Source: Rhodocyclaceae bacterium
Lineage (GTDB): Bacteria > Pseudomonadota > Gammaproteobacteria > Burkholderiales > Rhodocyclaceae
DNA length: 35,740 nucleotides
Direction: 5' to 3'
Assembly (NCBI GenBank): GCA_030680085.1
Contig: JAUXWU010000096.1
Location: 1 to 35,740, forward strand
A model generated the notes under the pieces. It saw nothing but the letters and a program-made list of their open reading frames with translations, made no database searches and had not been told where the DNA came from. Position 1 is the first letter of the stretch; every line of letters starts with the position of its first letter. The position numbers were made by a program, and so were the translations under genes. This document shows positions 7,804 through 15,145 of the stretch, one piece after another.

Positions 7804-8807
7804 TTCCACGGCCGGTTATACGCGCCGAGCGTCGCCGACTGGCCTTCCGATACCTTGTTGAGTTCGGCCATCCACGCTGCTGTCGGCTTGAAGCTTTCCC
7901 TGTCGCGGCGGCAGCAGTCGATGGCTTCGCGCCAGACTTTCGTTACCTGAGTGACATAGGCCGGACTGCGCTGGCGACCTTCGATCTTGATGGCGGCGAC
8001 GCCGATCCTCATCAACTCGGGCAGTAGTTCCAGCGTGTTGAGGCTGGCGGGCTCTTCGATGGCGTAATAGGTTTCGTCATCGACCTCGAAGCGGCCCTTG
8101 CAGAGCGTCGGATAACCGGCGCGCTCCCCCGCGCCAAAGCGGTCGATGAGGATGCCGTTGAGGCGGGTTTCCATGCCGGCCGGCGTTTCTTCGTAGCGCA
8201 CCGCCTTGCCCGGCGAGCAGGCGCCCTGGCAATTTGGCGAGGTGCCGGTGGCATAGGCAGACAGGGCGCAGCGCCCCTCGACCATCACGCACAGGCCGCC
8301 GAAACCGAACACCTCGATCTCGACCGGCGTGTTCTTCACGACATGCTCGACCTGCGCCATCGACAGCACGCGCGGCAGCACGGCGCGCTGGATGCCAAAG
8401 CGCTCGTGGTAAAAGTTGATTGCCTCGTAATTGGTCGCCGAACCCTGCACCGACAGATGCAGCCGCAAATTGGGATGGGTGCGGTGGGCATATTCCATCA
8501 GCCCCGGGTCGGCGAGGATCACGGCATCGACGCCAAAGGCGGCGGCTTTGTCCACCGCCGCTGTCCATTGCAGCCAGTTATCGGTCAACGGAAAAGTATT
8601 CAGCGCGACCAGCACCTTGACGCCGCGCTGGTGGGCATAGTCGATGCCCTGCTTGATGCTAGCGTCGTCAAAGTTGAGGCCAGTGAAATTGCGCGCGTTG
8701 GTGGCGTCGCGAAAACCGGTGTACACGCAGTTTGCACCGTGATCGACGGCGGTCTTCAGGGCCGGCAGGCCACCGGCGGGACAGACGAGTTCAAGGGGGG
8801 CGGACAT
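7800..8807 (-). CDS. ubiU: UbiU, U32-family [4Fe-4S] hydroxylase subunit
   Basis: A 335-residue U32 peptidase-family protein, the partner of UbiV. It begins [21 protein letters not shown], shown here across the first 25 residues, the usual family start. The cluster-cysteine cluster is clear: [11 protein letters not shown], then [11 protein letters not shown], and a further Cys in [24 protein letters not shown] near residue 275 is the U32 motif. The ATG at 8807 is preceded 27 nt upstream by a perfect TATAAT box. It is the first gene of the ubiU-ubiV-ubiT-VanZ-like-pyrophosphohydrolase string, all joined by 4-nt overlaps or short gaps. No FNR-like TTGAT-N4-ATCAA site was seen in the upstream gap. 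Confidence 0.93.
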   Translation of the reverse strand: MSAPLELVCPAGGLPALKTAVDHGANCVYTGFRDATNARNFTGLNFDDASIKQGIDYAHQRGVKVLVALNTFPLTDNWLQWTAAVDKAAAFGVDAVILADPGLMEYAHRTHPNLRLHLSVQGSATNYEAINFYHERFGIQRAVLPRVLSMAQVEHVVKNTPVEIEVFGFGGLCVMVEGRCALSAYATGTSPNCQGACSPGKAVRYEETPAGMETRLNGILIDRFGAGERAGYPTLCKGRFEVDDETYYAIEEPASLNTLELLPELMRIGVAAIKIEGRQRSPAYVTQVTKVWREAIDCCRRDRESFKPTAAWMAELNKVSEGQSATLGAYNRPWK

Positions 8808-8833
8808 GATTGAACGAGTAAGACGGGAGGGGG

Positions 8834-8862
8834 ATTATAAAACGGTTGAACAAAAAGTCGGC
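8834..8862 (-). promoter_or_regulatory. Putative promoter of the ubiUVT operon
   Basis: The minus strand carries a perfect TATAAT (8839-8834), 27 nt from the ubiU ATG. At 17-nt spacing the -35 position falls on GCCGAC (8862-8857), which belongs to repeat copy 3 and is a poor -35 match. An activator or an extended element may therefore be needed; that is inference. Confidence 0.4.
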
Positions 8863-8877
8863 GCTGGCGGGACGGCG
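8854..8877 (-). repeat. Dispersed repeat copy 3
   Basis: Full-length copy (core AAAGTCGGCGCTGGC then GGGACGGCG on the plus strand) in the divergent gap between ubiU and the rhodanese gene. Its CCAGCGCCGACTTT direction points toward ubiU. Confidence 0.85.
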
Positions 8878-8967
8878 GGAAACGACCCCTGCCTGCCGCC
8901 CAAAGGAAATGAAAGCAGCCATTCAATTCCTGATTTCGATTTTTCACCCTGCTCGGCAGGCGCGCAG

Positions 8968-8997
8968 TTGCAGCCCGCTGTTGGTCTGGTATATGCT
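8968..8997 (+). promoter_or_regulatory. Putative promoter of the rhodanese gene
   Basis: TTGCAG (8968-8973) is followed by TATATG at 16 nt or TATGCT at 18 nt (8992-8997). Transcription would begin close to the palindrome at 9007-9020. Confidence 0.35.
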
Positions 8998-9006
8998 TGC
9001 GCGCTA

Positions 9007-9020
9007 CAGTGAATTCACTG
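9007..9020. promoter_or_regulatory. Perfect 14-bp palindrome, possible operator
   Basis: CAGTGAATTCACTG is a perfect 14-bp palindrome placed directly after the putative promoter and 31 nt before the rhodanese ATG. That is where a dimeric repressor would block transcription. A sulfur-responsive ArsR-type regulator would fit the gene, but no regulator is encoded nearby. Confidence 0.4.
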
Positions 9021-9051
9021 AAGAATTTACCCTGCTCCAGGAGGACATGAA

Positions 9052-9477
9052 ATGAGAAAACTCATAGCCCTGCTCTTTGGGGTGCTGGCTGTAACCATGA
9101 CCCAGTCCGCCATGGCGCAGGCCGCCGCGCCGGCAAACAGCCTCATCGAACCGGGCCGGGCCAAGGGGTCGATCAGCATTCCCTCTTTCAACCGCCTGCT
9201 CGCAGAGAAGCCGACCTCGGTGCATCTGATCGACGTCAGCAGCGCCCGCGAGTTTGCTACCGGCAGCATTAAAGGCGCCGTCAACATTCCGATCAACCAG
9301 CTTGAGAAGCAGCTGGATAACCTGCCCACCGACAAGCCGATCATTTTCTTCTGTTCGACCGGCGGCCGGGCCAGCGAAGCCTACGACACGGCAAAGCTGC
9401 TCAAACCTGAATTGGTTGTGCATTTCCTCGATGCGCAAGTGCAGATCCGGCCGGATGGCAGCCCGAACATCAGGTAG
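9052..9477 (+). CDS. Periplasmic rhodanese-like sulfurtransferase
   Basis: A 141-residue single-domain rhodanese. The N-terminal 23 residues are a signal peptide (MRKLIA, hydrophobic stretch, cleavage after AMA), so it works in the periplasm. The CDC25/rhodanese landmarks are present: HLIDVSSAREF near residue 62, GSIKGAVNIPINQL, and the active loop FFCSTGGRASEAY, whose Cys would carry the persulfide. A strong AGGAGG ribosome site lies 9 nt before the ATG. It is followed 91 nt downstream by a secreted DsrE-like protein, a pairing that suggests periplasmic sulfur transfer, for example of sulfide, thiosulfate or polysulfide sulfur; the substrate is inferred only. Confidence 0.9.
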   Translation: MRKLIALLFGVLAVTMTQSAMAQAAAPANSLIEPGRAKGSISIPSFNRLLAEKPTSVHLIDVSSAREFATGSIKGAVNIPINQLEKQLDNLPTDKPIIFFCSTGGRASEAYDTAKLLKPELVVHFLDAQVQIRPDGSPNIR

Positions 9478-9568
9478 GCATGCGATTTCCTGTCGCCCGA
9501 GCGTATGATCGATCCGCCGTCAAGCTCATGAGCAATAATTCAAGTTCCCACAACCATCGAAAGGAAGC

Positions 9569-10006
9569 ATGATGAAACTCGCTCGCGTATTCGCTGCATT
9601 TCTGCTTGCCATCAGCCTGTCCCTATCGGCTGCGCCAACGTTCGCCCAGGCGACGCCCGAGCCAAAAATGCGGATGTTCATCAACCTGAGCTCGGTTGAT
9701 CCGCATCGCGTCGCACTGGCGATGTTCATCGCCACCAGCCAGGCGGAGGCGGGCGTGCCGGTGGCGATGCTGCTCACCGTCGATGCGGTGCGCATGGCCG
9801 TCAAGACACCCCATCCATCGCTTGCCGGTGGGCGCGCTGACCTCGACAACGCGATCAAGTCCGGGGTGCGTATCATCATCAATCCGCGCAGTCTGATGTA
9901 TCACGGGATCGTCGATGCCGACCTGATGGACGGTGTGCAAAAGGGCAGTCCGAAACTGCTGCGTGAGACTCTGAGCTTGCCCAACACCGTGACATTGAGC
10001 TGGTAA
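9569..10006 (+). CDS. Secreted DsrE-family protein
   Basis: A 145-residue DsrE/DsrF-like protein with an N-terminal signal peptide (MMKLARVFAAFLLAISL, cleavage after about TFAQA). After it come the alternating strand/helix segments of the fold: KMRMFINLSSVDPHRVALAM, GVPVAMLLTVDAVRMAV, then GVRIIINPRSLMYHGI. The conserved sulfur-carrying Cys found in DsrE/TusD proteins is absent: the mature protein has no cysteine at all, with NPRSLMY where many relatives have a Cys in that loop. It may therefore bind rather than carry sulfur. AAAGGAAG precedes two adjacent ATG codons (9569, 9572). Likely co-expressed with the rhodanese gene. Confidence 0.8.
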   Translation: MMKLARVFAAFLLAISLSLSAAPTFAQATPEPKMRMFINLSSVDPHRVALAMFIATSQAEAGVPVAMLLTVDAVRMAVKTPHPSLAGGRADLDNAIKSGVRIIINPRSLMYHGIVDADLMDGVQKGSPKLLRETLSLPNTVTLSW

Positions 10007-10041
10007 GAAACAGTTCAGAAAGCGCTGATTAACTTCAGCGT

Positions 10042-10069
10042 CGTCATTCCGGCGAAAGCCGGAATGACG
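10042..10069. repeat. REP-like palindrome with GAAA loop
   Basis: CGTCATTCCGGC, GAAA, GCCGGAATGACG: a perfect 12-bp stem around a GNRA tetraloop. It belongs to a REP-type class common in betaproteobacterial intergenic DNA. It may also act as a terminator or RNA stabiliser for the DsrE transcript, although no T-tract follows. Confidence 0.85.
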
Positions 10070-10110
10070 GGTTTGATCGGTTCTTCCTGAACCGAAAACG
10101 AACTGACGAT

Positions 10111-10380
10111 TTACAGACCGGCAGCCAGCACGGCGGCTTCGCGGATCGCCCGTTTTGCATCCAGTTCCACGGCCCGCGCCGCGCCGCCAACGCGGTGAAA
10201 CCGGGGCGCATCCGCAGGCGTCGCGGCATTGGCATCGGGCATCAGTTCAGCCAGGGGTTCCTGCCCGGCGCACAGCACGATGTGATCGACCTCCAGCACG
10301 CTCTCCTCCCCGCCTCGCGACGACGCAGTTACCTTCAGCTTCGGGGTCATGGCTTTTGCCCAGGCACGGACTTGCACCAT
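10111..10380 (-). pseudogene. C-terminal remnant of 2,4-dienoyl-CoA reductase (fadH)
   Basis: An 89-codon open frame that matches only the end of FadH-type 2,4-dienoyl-CoA reductases. DHIVLCAGQEPLAEL is the NADPH-domain strand and loop, and AVELDAKRAIREAAVLAAGL is the usual C-terminus (family: GGADVAAELDAKRAI..). The flavin domain, the iron-sulfur Cys cluster and most of the nucleotide-binding domain are missing. There is no ribosome site before the apparent ATG. In the family GGAD-like segment, GGAARA has lost its acidic residue. Both sides are bounded by REP-like palindromes, so this looks like debris left by a deletion. Confidence 0.8.
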
Positions 10381-10409
10381 GCTGTTTGCGCGCCTTCACG
10401 GGCGCACGG

Positions 10410-10427
10410 TACCGGCTTCCGCCGGTA
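10410..10427. repeat. REP-like palindrome, inverted relative to the first
   Basis: TACCGGC, TTCC, GCCGGTA forms a 7-bp stem. With its ATGACGG flank it matches the 10042-10069 element in reverse orientation (GGAA loop on the other strand). The two face each other across the fadH remnant. Confidence 0.7.
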
Positions 10428-10480
10428 TGACGGATCTGTGTGTTTCACGTTAACCTCGTTGTAAAACCGCAAATCTGTAG

Positions 10481-10510
10481 TTGCTTACTGATACCACTAT
10501 CTGCTACCAT
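10481..10510 (+). promoter_or_regulatory. Putative hicAB promoter
   Basis: TTGCTT (10481-10486), 18 nt, then TACCAT (10505-10510), with TGC directly before it giving an extended -10 (TGCTACCAT). It lies 18 nt before the preferred hicA ATG, so the leader would be very short. Confidence 0.35.
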
Positions 10511-10528
10511 TTCACTGTGAAGCGCGCC

Positions 10529-10783
10529 ATGAAGCGAAAGCACCAGCGCACTCTGGAACTGATCTACGTCCGGCCTGTCTCGGCCAATGTCCGTTGGGCC
10601 GACATCGAGGGGTTACTCATCGAACTGGGCGGGCAGATTTCCGAGCGCGAAGGGTCGCGGGTGCTGGTGCGGTTGTTCAACGACAGGCGGGTGTTTCACC
10701 GTCCGCATCCCGAACCGACCACGGATAAAGGGGCGGTCGAAGCAATCCGCAAATGGTTGGAAGAGAATGGAGTGAAACCATGA
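10529..10783 (+). CDS. hicA: HicA-family toxin
   Basis: An 84-residue HicA mRNA-interferase-type toxin with the double-stranded RNA-binding-like fold. Landmarks are WADIEGLLIELGGQISEREGSR and VFHRPHPEPTTDKGAVEAIRKWL, read in two stretches. The catalytic His of the family is in VFHRPHP. The open frame could begin at 10481, but MKRKHQRTLELIYVRP is the usual start of this subfamily, so I use the ATG at 10529; a GTG at 10517 is an alternative. Its TGA overlaps the hicB ATG. The module lies in accessory DNA next to REP elements and the fadH remnant. Confidence 0.9.
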   Translation: MKRKHQRTLELIYVRPVSANVRWADIEGLLIELGGQISEREGSRVLVRLFNDRRVFHRPHPEPTTDKGAVEAIRKWLEENGVKP

Positions 10784-11115
10784 ACACCATGACAATCAAC
10801 GGCTATCAGGCGGTCATCACCTTCGACCCGGACATTCAGATATTTCGCGGGGAATTCGTCGGACTGAACGGTGGGGCCGACTTCTATGCCAAGGATGTTG
10901 ATGGCCTACGCCATGAAGGCGAGATTTCCTTGAGGGTCTTTCTTGAAGCCTGCGTCGAAGATGGCGTCGAACCGCGCAAGCACTTCTCCGGAAAATTTTC
11001 ACTGCGGGTCGATCCAGCCACGCACGAAGCGGCCGCCATCGCCGCCGCCGCTCATGGCCAGAGTCTGAACCAGTGGGCGACCGAAGCCATTCGGCAAGCG
11101 GCATTGGCCGGATGA
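10780..11115 (+). CDS. hicB: HicB-family antitoxin
   Basis: A 111-residue HicB antitoxin. The N-terminal half is the partial RNase-H-like HicB fold (TINGYQAVITFDPDIQIFRGEF, then GGADFYAKDVDGLRHEGEISLRVFLE). The C-terminal part (SGKFSLRVDPATHEAAAIAAAAHGQSLNQWATEAI) is a ribbon-helix-helix DNA-binding domain, so the protein should repress its own promoter. The ATG at 10780 overlaps the hicA stop by 4 nt (ATGA), the normal coupling for hicAB. Confidence 0.92.
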   Translation: MNTMTINGYQAVITFDPDIQIFRGEFVGLNGGADFYAKDVDGLRHEGEISLRVFLEACVEDGVEPRKHFSGKFSLRVDPATHEAAAIAAAAHGQSLNQWATEAIRQAALAG

Positions 11116-11134
11116 AAACAAAAGACGGCGGGAC

Positions 11135-11971
11135 CTACTCCCAGCCCGTCGGCCGCGCCAGTTGTCCGCAGGGCATCTGAAATACGCGGCGGTCTTCGAG
11201 CCGCACCGCCGTCAGGTTGCCGCCCCACAGGCAGCCGGAATCCAGCGCCAGCAGGTTGTCGGTCTGCCTGAAACCGAGCGCGGACCAGTGGCCGCAGACG
11301 AGGGTGTGGTCGGCGCTTTTGCGGTCCGGTGCGTTGAACCACGGCACGCAATCCGCCGGGCCGCGTTCCGGCGGGCCCTTGGCGCCCGGCGCGCGAAATT
11401 CCATGCGGCCGTCGGCGGTCACGAAGCGCATGCGCGTCATCGCGTTCACTACCACGCGCAGCCGATCCCAGCCGACGAGGTCATCCTGCCAGCCATCCGG
11501 CTCGGAACCCCACATGTTGGCCAGGAATTCGCGATAGTCGGGCGAAGTCAGGGCGGCCGAGGCTTCGTCGGACAGCGCCTGTGCCTGCCTGACATCCCAT
11601 GCCGGCAGCAGTCCGGCGTGTACCATCGCCATATCCCCTTTGACGTGAAGCAGGGGAAGCGAACGCAGCCAGGTCAGCAGTTCGTCGCGGTCGGGCGCGG
11701 TCAGGATGGGGTTGAGCGTGTCTTCCTTGTTGGCCTTGCCGAAGCCTGCGGCCTGCATGAGCAGATGCAGGTCGTGATTGCCGAGCACGGTGACCGCCGC
11801 GTTGCCCAGCCCCTTGACGAAGCGCAACACCTCCAGCGATTGCGGGCCGCGATTCACCAGGTCGCCGACGAACCACAATTGATCCGTCGCGGACGAGAAA
11901 TCCAGATAGTCGAGCAGGCGGACCAGCGGGTCGTAACAGCCCTGCAAATCGCCGATGGCGTAGGTGGCCAT
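11135..11971 (-). CDS. apaH: Symmetrical bis(5'-nucleosyl)-tetraphosphatase
   Basis: ApaH, 278 residues, normal length. It splits Ap4A into two ADP (and removes NpnN caps from RNA) in the cytoplasm. The metallophosphatase motifs are complete: GDLQGCYDPL near the start, GDLVNRGPQSLEVL near residue 35, GNHDLHLL near 62, and later HAGLLP and CGHWSALG. I start at the ATG 11971 (MATYAIGD); the longer open frame reads through yggT and is not real. It is the last gene of yggS-proC-yggT-apaH, with a 4-nt gap from yggT. Confidence 0.96.
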   Translation of the reverse strand: MATYAIGDLQGCYDPLVRLLDYLDFSSATDQLWFVGDLVNRGPQSLEVLRFVKGLGNAAVTVLGNHDLHLLMQAAGFGKANKEDTLNPILTAPDRDELLTWLRSLPLLHVKGDMAMVHAGLLPAWDVRQAQALSDEASAALTSPDYREFLANMWGSEPDGWQDDLVGWDRLRVVVNAMTRMRFVTADGRMEFRAPGAKGPPERGPADCVPWFNAPDRKSADHTLVCGHWSALGFRQTDNLLALDSGCLWGGNLTAVRLEDRRVFQMPCGQLARPTGWE

Positions 11972-11975
11972 GTAG

Positions 11976-12518
11976 TTAGAGGCCGGCCAGCACGACCAGC
12001 GCCACCTGAAGCAGCAGCACCACCACCAGCGGCGAGAGGTCGACACCGCCCAGCGTTGGCAGCAGGCGGCGCACCGGCTGCAACAGTGGCCGCGCCAGCG
12101 CATCGAACAAGGACGCGAACGGCGAATGGGGGTTGATCCACGACAGCAGCGCGGCAATGATCACCACGCCCATCAGCAGATAAACGGTCATGCGCAAAAC
12201 GGCGACAAATGACATCCAGATGATGGCGAGCAAGGCGTCCGGCGCCACGGTCAAAAATCCCGTCAGTGCGGACATCACGGCAAGGAAGATGATCTGCGTC
12301 AGCCAGGCGGCAACCACGCTGGCGAGGTCGAGGCCGAAAAAACCGGGGACCACGCGCCGCAGCGGCAGGGTCGCCCAGTTGGTCAGCACAACGACGAACT
12401 GGCCGACGGGGTTGCGGAATGGCGCGCGCACCCACTGCATCCAGACACGCGCCAGGAAAGCGAGGGTCAGCAGGCTGGCGGCCGTGCCCAGCAGCAGCGA
12501 AACGATCTGTGTCAGCAT
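11976..12518 (-). CDS. YggT-family membrane protein
   Basis: A 180-residue inner-membrane protein with two YggT repeats. Each has a helix pair around the RVWMQWVRAPFRNPV and LLSWINPHSPFASLF segments (residues about 23-37 and 123-138), followed by the LPLRRVVPGFFGLDLA and PVRRLLPTLGGVDLSP loops. The biochemical role is unknown; linkage with proC and yggS is widespread in proteobacteria. Its ATG overlaps the proC stop by 1 nt (TGATG). Confidence 0.93.
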   Translation of the reverse strand: MLTQIVSLLLGTAASLLTLAFLARVWMQWVRAPFRNPVGQFVVVLTNWATLPLRRVVPGFFGLDLASVVAAWLTQIIFLAVMSALTGFLTVAPDALLAIIWMSFVAVLRMTVYLLMGVVIIAALLSWINPHSPFASLFDALARPLLQPVRRLLPTLGGVDLSPLVVVLLLQVALVVLAGL

Positions 12519-13342
12519 CAGTTTTGTCCCAGTTGGTCACACAGCTCGCGCCCGCGGGCGGCGGCGGCATCCACGCCTTTGGCGATGGCGGCGGCAATGT
12601 CGGCCGCGGCAAAGGCATCGAGTGCGGCAGCGGTGGTGCCGCCCCTGGAGGTGACGCGCTCGCGCAAGACGCTCACCGGGTCGCTGCTGGCTTCGGCCAG
12701 GCGCGTGGCGCCGAGGAAGGTCTCGACCGCCAGCAGGCGAGCGGTTTCCTCGGGCAGCCCCAGCGCGGCGCCGGCGTTGGCGAGCGATTCGATGAAGTAG
12801 AACACGTAGGCGGGGCCGCTGCCCGAAACGGCGGTGACGACATCCATCAGCGCCTCATCCTCGATCCAGAGCGTGCGGCCGACGGCGGCGAGGATTTTTT
12901 CCGCAATGCCGCGCCCCTCGCGGTCGACTGTTGCGGCGGCGTAAAGGCCGGTGATGCCGACGCCGATCAGGGCCGGCGTGTTGGGCATGGCGCGCACGAG
13001 CTTGCTGTAGCTGCCTTGCTGGCCGCCCAGCCAGCGGCCGATGTCGGCCAGCCGCAGGCCGGCGGCGATGCTGATGACCAGTTGATCGGTCAGCTTGCCG
13101 GAAGCCGCCGCCAGCGCCTCTTTCATCTGCTGCGGTTTGACCGCCAGCACCAGCACCTCGCAATTGAGCGCCGCCGCGTCGATGCTTTCGGTGCAGCGCA
13201 CGCCGAAAGTCTCGGTGAGCCGCTCGCGCGCCTCTGCAAAGGGTTCGACGACCTGGATGCCGGCGACCGAGAAGCCCTGCTTCTTCAGCCCGCCGATCAG
13301 GGCAGTGGCCATGTTGCCGCCGCCGATAAACGTGATCTTCAT
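12518..13342 (-). CDS. proC: Pyrroline-5-carboxylate reductase
   Basis: ProC, 274 residues, the last step of proline synthesis (P5C plus NAD(P)H to proline). The N-terminal Rossmann motif FIGGGNMATALIGGL is present, as are MPNTPALIGVGITGL near residue 118 and the C-terminal dimer domain with SGSGPAYVFYFIESL and RERVTSRGGTTAAAL. It starts at ATG 13342, inside a 4-nt overlap with yggS. Confidence 0.97.
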   Translation of the reverse strand: MKITFIGGGNMATALIGGLKKQGFSVAGIQVVEPFAEARERLTETFGVRCTESIDAAALNCEVLVLAVKPQQMKEALAAASGKLTDQLVISIAAGLRLADIGRWLGGQQGSYSKLVRAMPNTPALIGVGITGLYAAATVDREGRGIAEKILAAVGRTLWIEDEALMDVVTAVSGSGPAYVFYFIESLANAGAALGLPEETARLLAVETFLGATRLAEASSDPVSVLRERVTSRGGTTAAALDAFAAADIAAAIAKGVDAAAARGRELCDQLGQN

Positions 13343-14043
13343 TGTTGGTGGTTCCTCTCGCCGAATAGTGCTGTTCCCACGCGCACGATGGTCGCGCCTT
13401 CCATGATCGCCGCTTCCATGTCGTGCGACATGCCCATCGAGAGCGTGTCGAGCGCCAATCCTTCCGCATTCAGCGCGTCACGCAATTCGCGCAACAGGGC
13501 GAAACGCCGCCGGGCTGTACAGTCGGCCAGCGCCGACTCCTGGGTGGGCTCGGGAATCGCCATCAGGCCGCGCAAGCGCAAGCGGGGCAATGTCGCGATG
13601 GCACGGCACAAGGCTGGCGCGGCGTCCGGCGCACAACCGCTTTTGCTCGCTTCGCCGCTGACATTCACCTGCACGCAGACATTCAGCGGCGGTAAACCGC
13701 CGGGCCGCTGCTCTGAAAGGCGTTCGGCAATTTTCAGCCGCTCGACCGAATGCACCCAGGCGAAATGCTCGGCCACCGGCCGGGTCTTGTTGCTTTGCAG
13801 GGGGCCGATGAAATGCCATTCCAAAGCGAGGTCGGCAAGCTCGGCCTGCTTGGCCAGCGCTTCCTGCATATAACTTTCGCCAAAGGCGCGCTGGCCGGCG
13901 GTCGCGGCGGCGCGAACCGCGCTGGCGGGCCAGGATTTTGACACGGCGAGGAGGGCGACCGTGGCGCTCGCGCGCATCGCCGCCGCGCAGGCGGCGGCGA
14001 TGCGCAAATTCACGGCCTGCAGGTTGGCGGGAATTGTTATCAT
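13339..14043 (-). CDS. YggS/PLPBP pyridoxal-phosphate homeostasis protein
   Basis: A 234-residue PLP-binding, alanine-racemase-fold protein without enzymatic activity that buffers intracellular PLP. The PLP lysine is in LLAVSKSWP near residue 36, followed by QRAFGESYMQEALAK (family: RDFGENYVQE), EWHFIGPLQSNK, LRGLMAIPEPTQE, and the phosphate-binding LSMGMSHDMEAAI segment. First gene of the yggS-proC-yggT-apaH string, divergent from pilT with a 53-nt gap. A 14-nt stretch at 13525-13538 matches the dispersed-repeat core but encodes normal family residues and points the other way. Confidence 0.95.
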   Translation of the reverse strand: MITIPANLQAVNLRIAAACAAAMRASATVALLAVSKSWPASAVRAAATAGQRAFGESYMQEALAKQAELADLALEWHFIGPLQSNKTRPVAEHFAWVHSVERLKIAERLSEQRPGGLPPLNVCVQVNVSGEASKSGCAPDAAPALCRAIATLPRLRLRGLMAIPEPTQESALADCTARRRFALLRELRDALNAEGLALDTLSMGMSHDMEAAIMEGATIVRVGTALFGERNHQQ

Positions 14044-14096
14044 ATGATGGCTACAAATTGTCGCCCAAGTATACCCAAGCTACCCCGGAGCCGCCC

Positions 14097-15140
14097 ATGG
14101 ACATCACCGAACTGCTCGCTTTCGTCGTCAAGAACAAGGCGTCCGACCTGCACCTGTCCGCCGGTCTGCCGCCGATGATCCGCGTGCACGGCGACATCCG
14201 GCGCATCAACCTGCCGCCGATGGAGCACAAGGATGTGCATAGCATGGTCTATGACATCATGAACGACGGCCAGCGCAAGTTCTACGAAGAAAACCTCGAG
14301 TGCGACTTCTCGTTCGCCGTGCCCAATCTGGCGCGCTTCCGCGTCAATGCCTATGTGCAGAACCGCGGCGCGGCGGCCGTGATGCGGACGATTCCCTCGA
14401 AGGTGCTGTCGCTCGAACAGTTGGGCGCGCCGAAGATCTTCAAGGACATCGCCAACCAGCCGCGCGGCATCGTGCTGGTGACCGGGCCGACCGGCTCGGG
14501 CAAATCGACCACGCTGGCGGCGATGGTCGACGACATCAACGAAAACGAATACGGTCACATTCTCACCATCGAAGACCCGATCGAATTCGTCCATGAATCG
14601 AAGAAATGCCTGATCAACCAGCGCGAAGTCGGCCCGCACACGCTGTCATTCAGCAATGCGCTGCGCTCGGCGTTGCGCGAAGACCCGGACGTGATTCTGG
14701 TGGGCGAAATGCGCGACCTCGAAACCATCCGGCTGGCGCTCACCGGCGCCGAAACCGGCCACCTGGTGTTCGGCACCTTGCACACCTCGTCGGCGGCCAA
14801 GACCATCGACCGGATCGTCGACGTCTTCCCGGCGGCGGAAAAGGAAATGGTGCGCGCGATGCTCTCCGAATCATTGCGTGCCGTCATTTCGCAAACCCTG
14901 CTGAAGACCAAGGACGGCAACGGCCGCGTCGCCGCGCACGAGATCATGATCGGCACCCCGGCGATCCGCAACCTGATCCGTGAAAACAAGATCGCCCAGA
15001 TGTATTCGGCGATCCAGACCGGCCAGCAGTACGGCATGCAGACGCTCGACCAGAACCTGCAAGAGATGGTCAAGCGCAATATCGTGTCGGCGTCTGAAGC
15101 GCGCAACAAGGCGTCTAATAAAGATAACTTTCCGGGGTAA
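14097..15140 (+). CDS. pilT: Type IV pilus retraction ATPase PilT
   Basis: PilT, 347 residues. This hexameric cytoplasmic ATPase depolymerises the type IV pilus and drives twitching. Walker A is GPTGSGKST near residue 132, the Asp box is ILTIEDPIEF, Walker B is DPDVILVGEMRD, the His box is HLVFGTLHTSSAAKTIDR, and the retraction-specific AIRNLIRE motif is present near residue 289. I use the ATG at 14097, which has GGAG 7 nt upstream; the longer open frame reads into the divergent yggS side. pilU follows after 5 nt. Confidence 0.97.
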   Translation: MDITELLAFVVKNKASDLHLSAGLPPMIRVHGDIRRINLPPMEHKDVHSMVYDIMNDGQRKFYEENLECDFSFAVPNLARFRVNAYVQNRGAAAVMRTIPSKVLSLEQLGAPKIFKDIANQPRGIVLVTGPTGSGKSTTLAAMVDDINENEYGHILTIEDPIEFVHESKKCLINQREVGPHTLSFSNALRSALREDPDVILVGEMRDLETIRLALTGAETGHLVFGTLHTSSAAKTIDRIVDVFPAAEKEMVRAMLSESLRAVISQTLLKTKDGNGRVAAHEIMIGTPAIRNLIRENKIAQMYSAIQTGQQYGMQTLDQNLQEMVKRNIVSASEARNKASNKDNFPG

Positions 15141-15145
15141 GCGTC

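Noticed and set aside
11310-11320. GTCGGCGCT inside apaH
   Set aside because: Only nine bases of the core match, and they encode conserved ApaH residues.
13525-13538. GGCCAGCGCCGACT inside yggS, identical to the repeat core
   Set aside because: It encodes ordinary family residues (ESALAD), lacks the rest of the repeat and has the opposite orientation to all other copies; probably chance.
12419-13873. 484-codon plus-strand open frame opposite proC and yggS
   Set aside because: Antisense shadow of two clearly identified genes.
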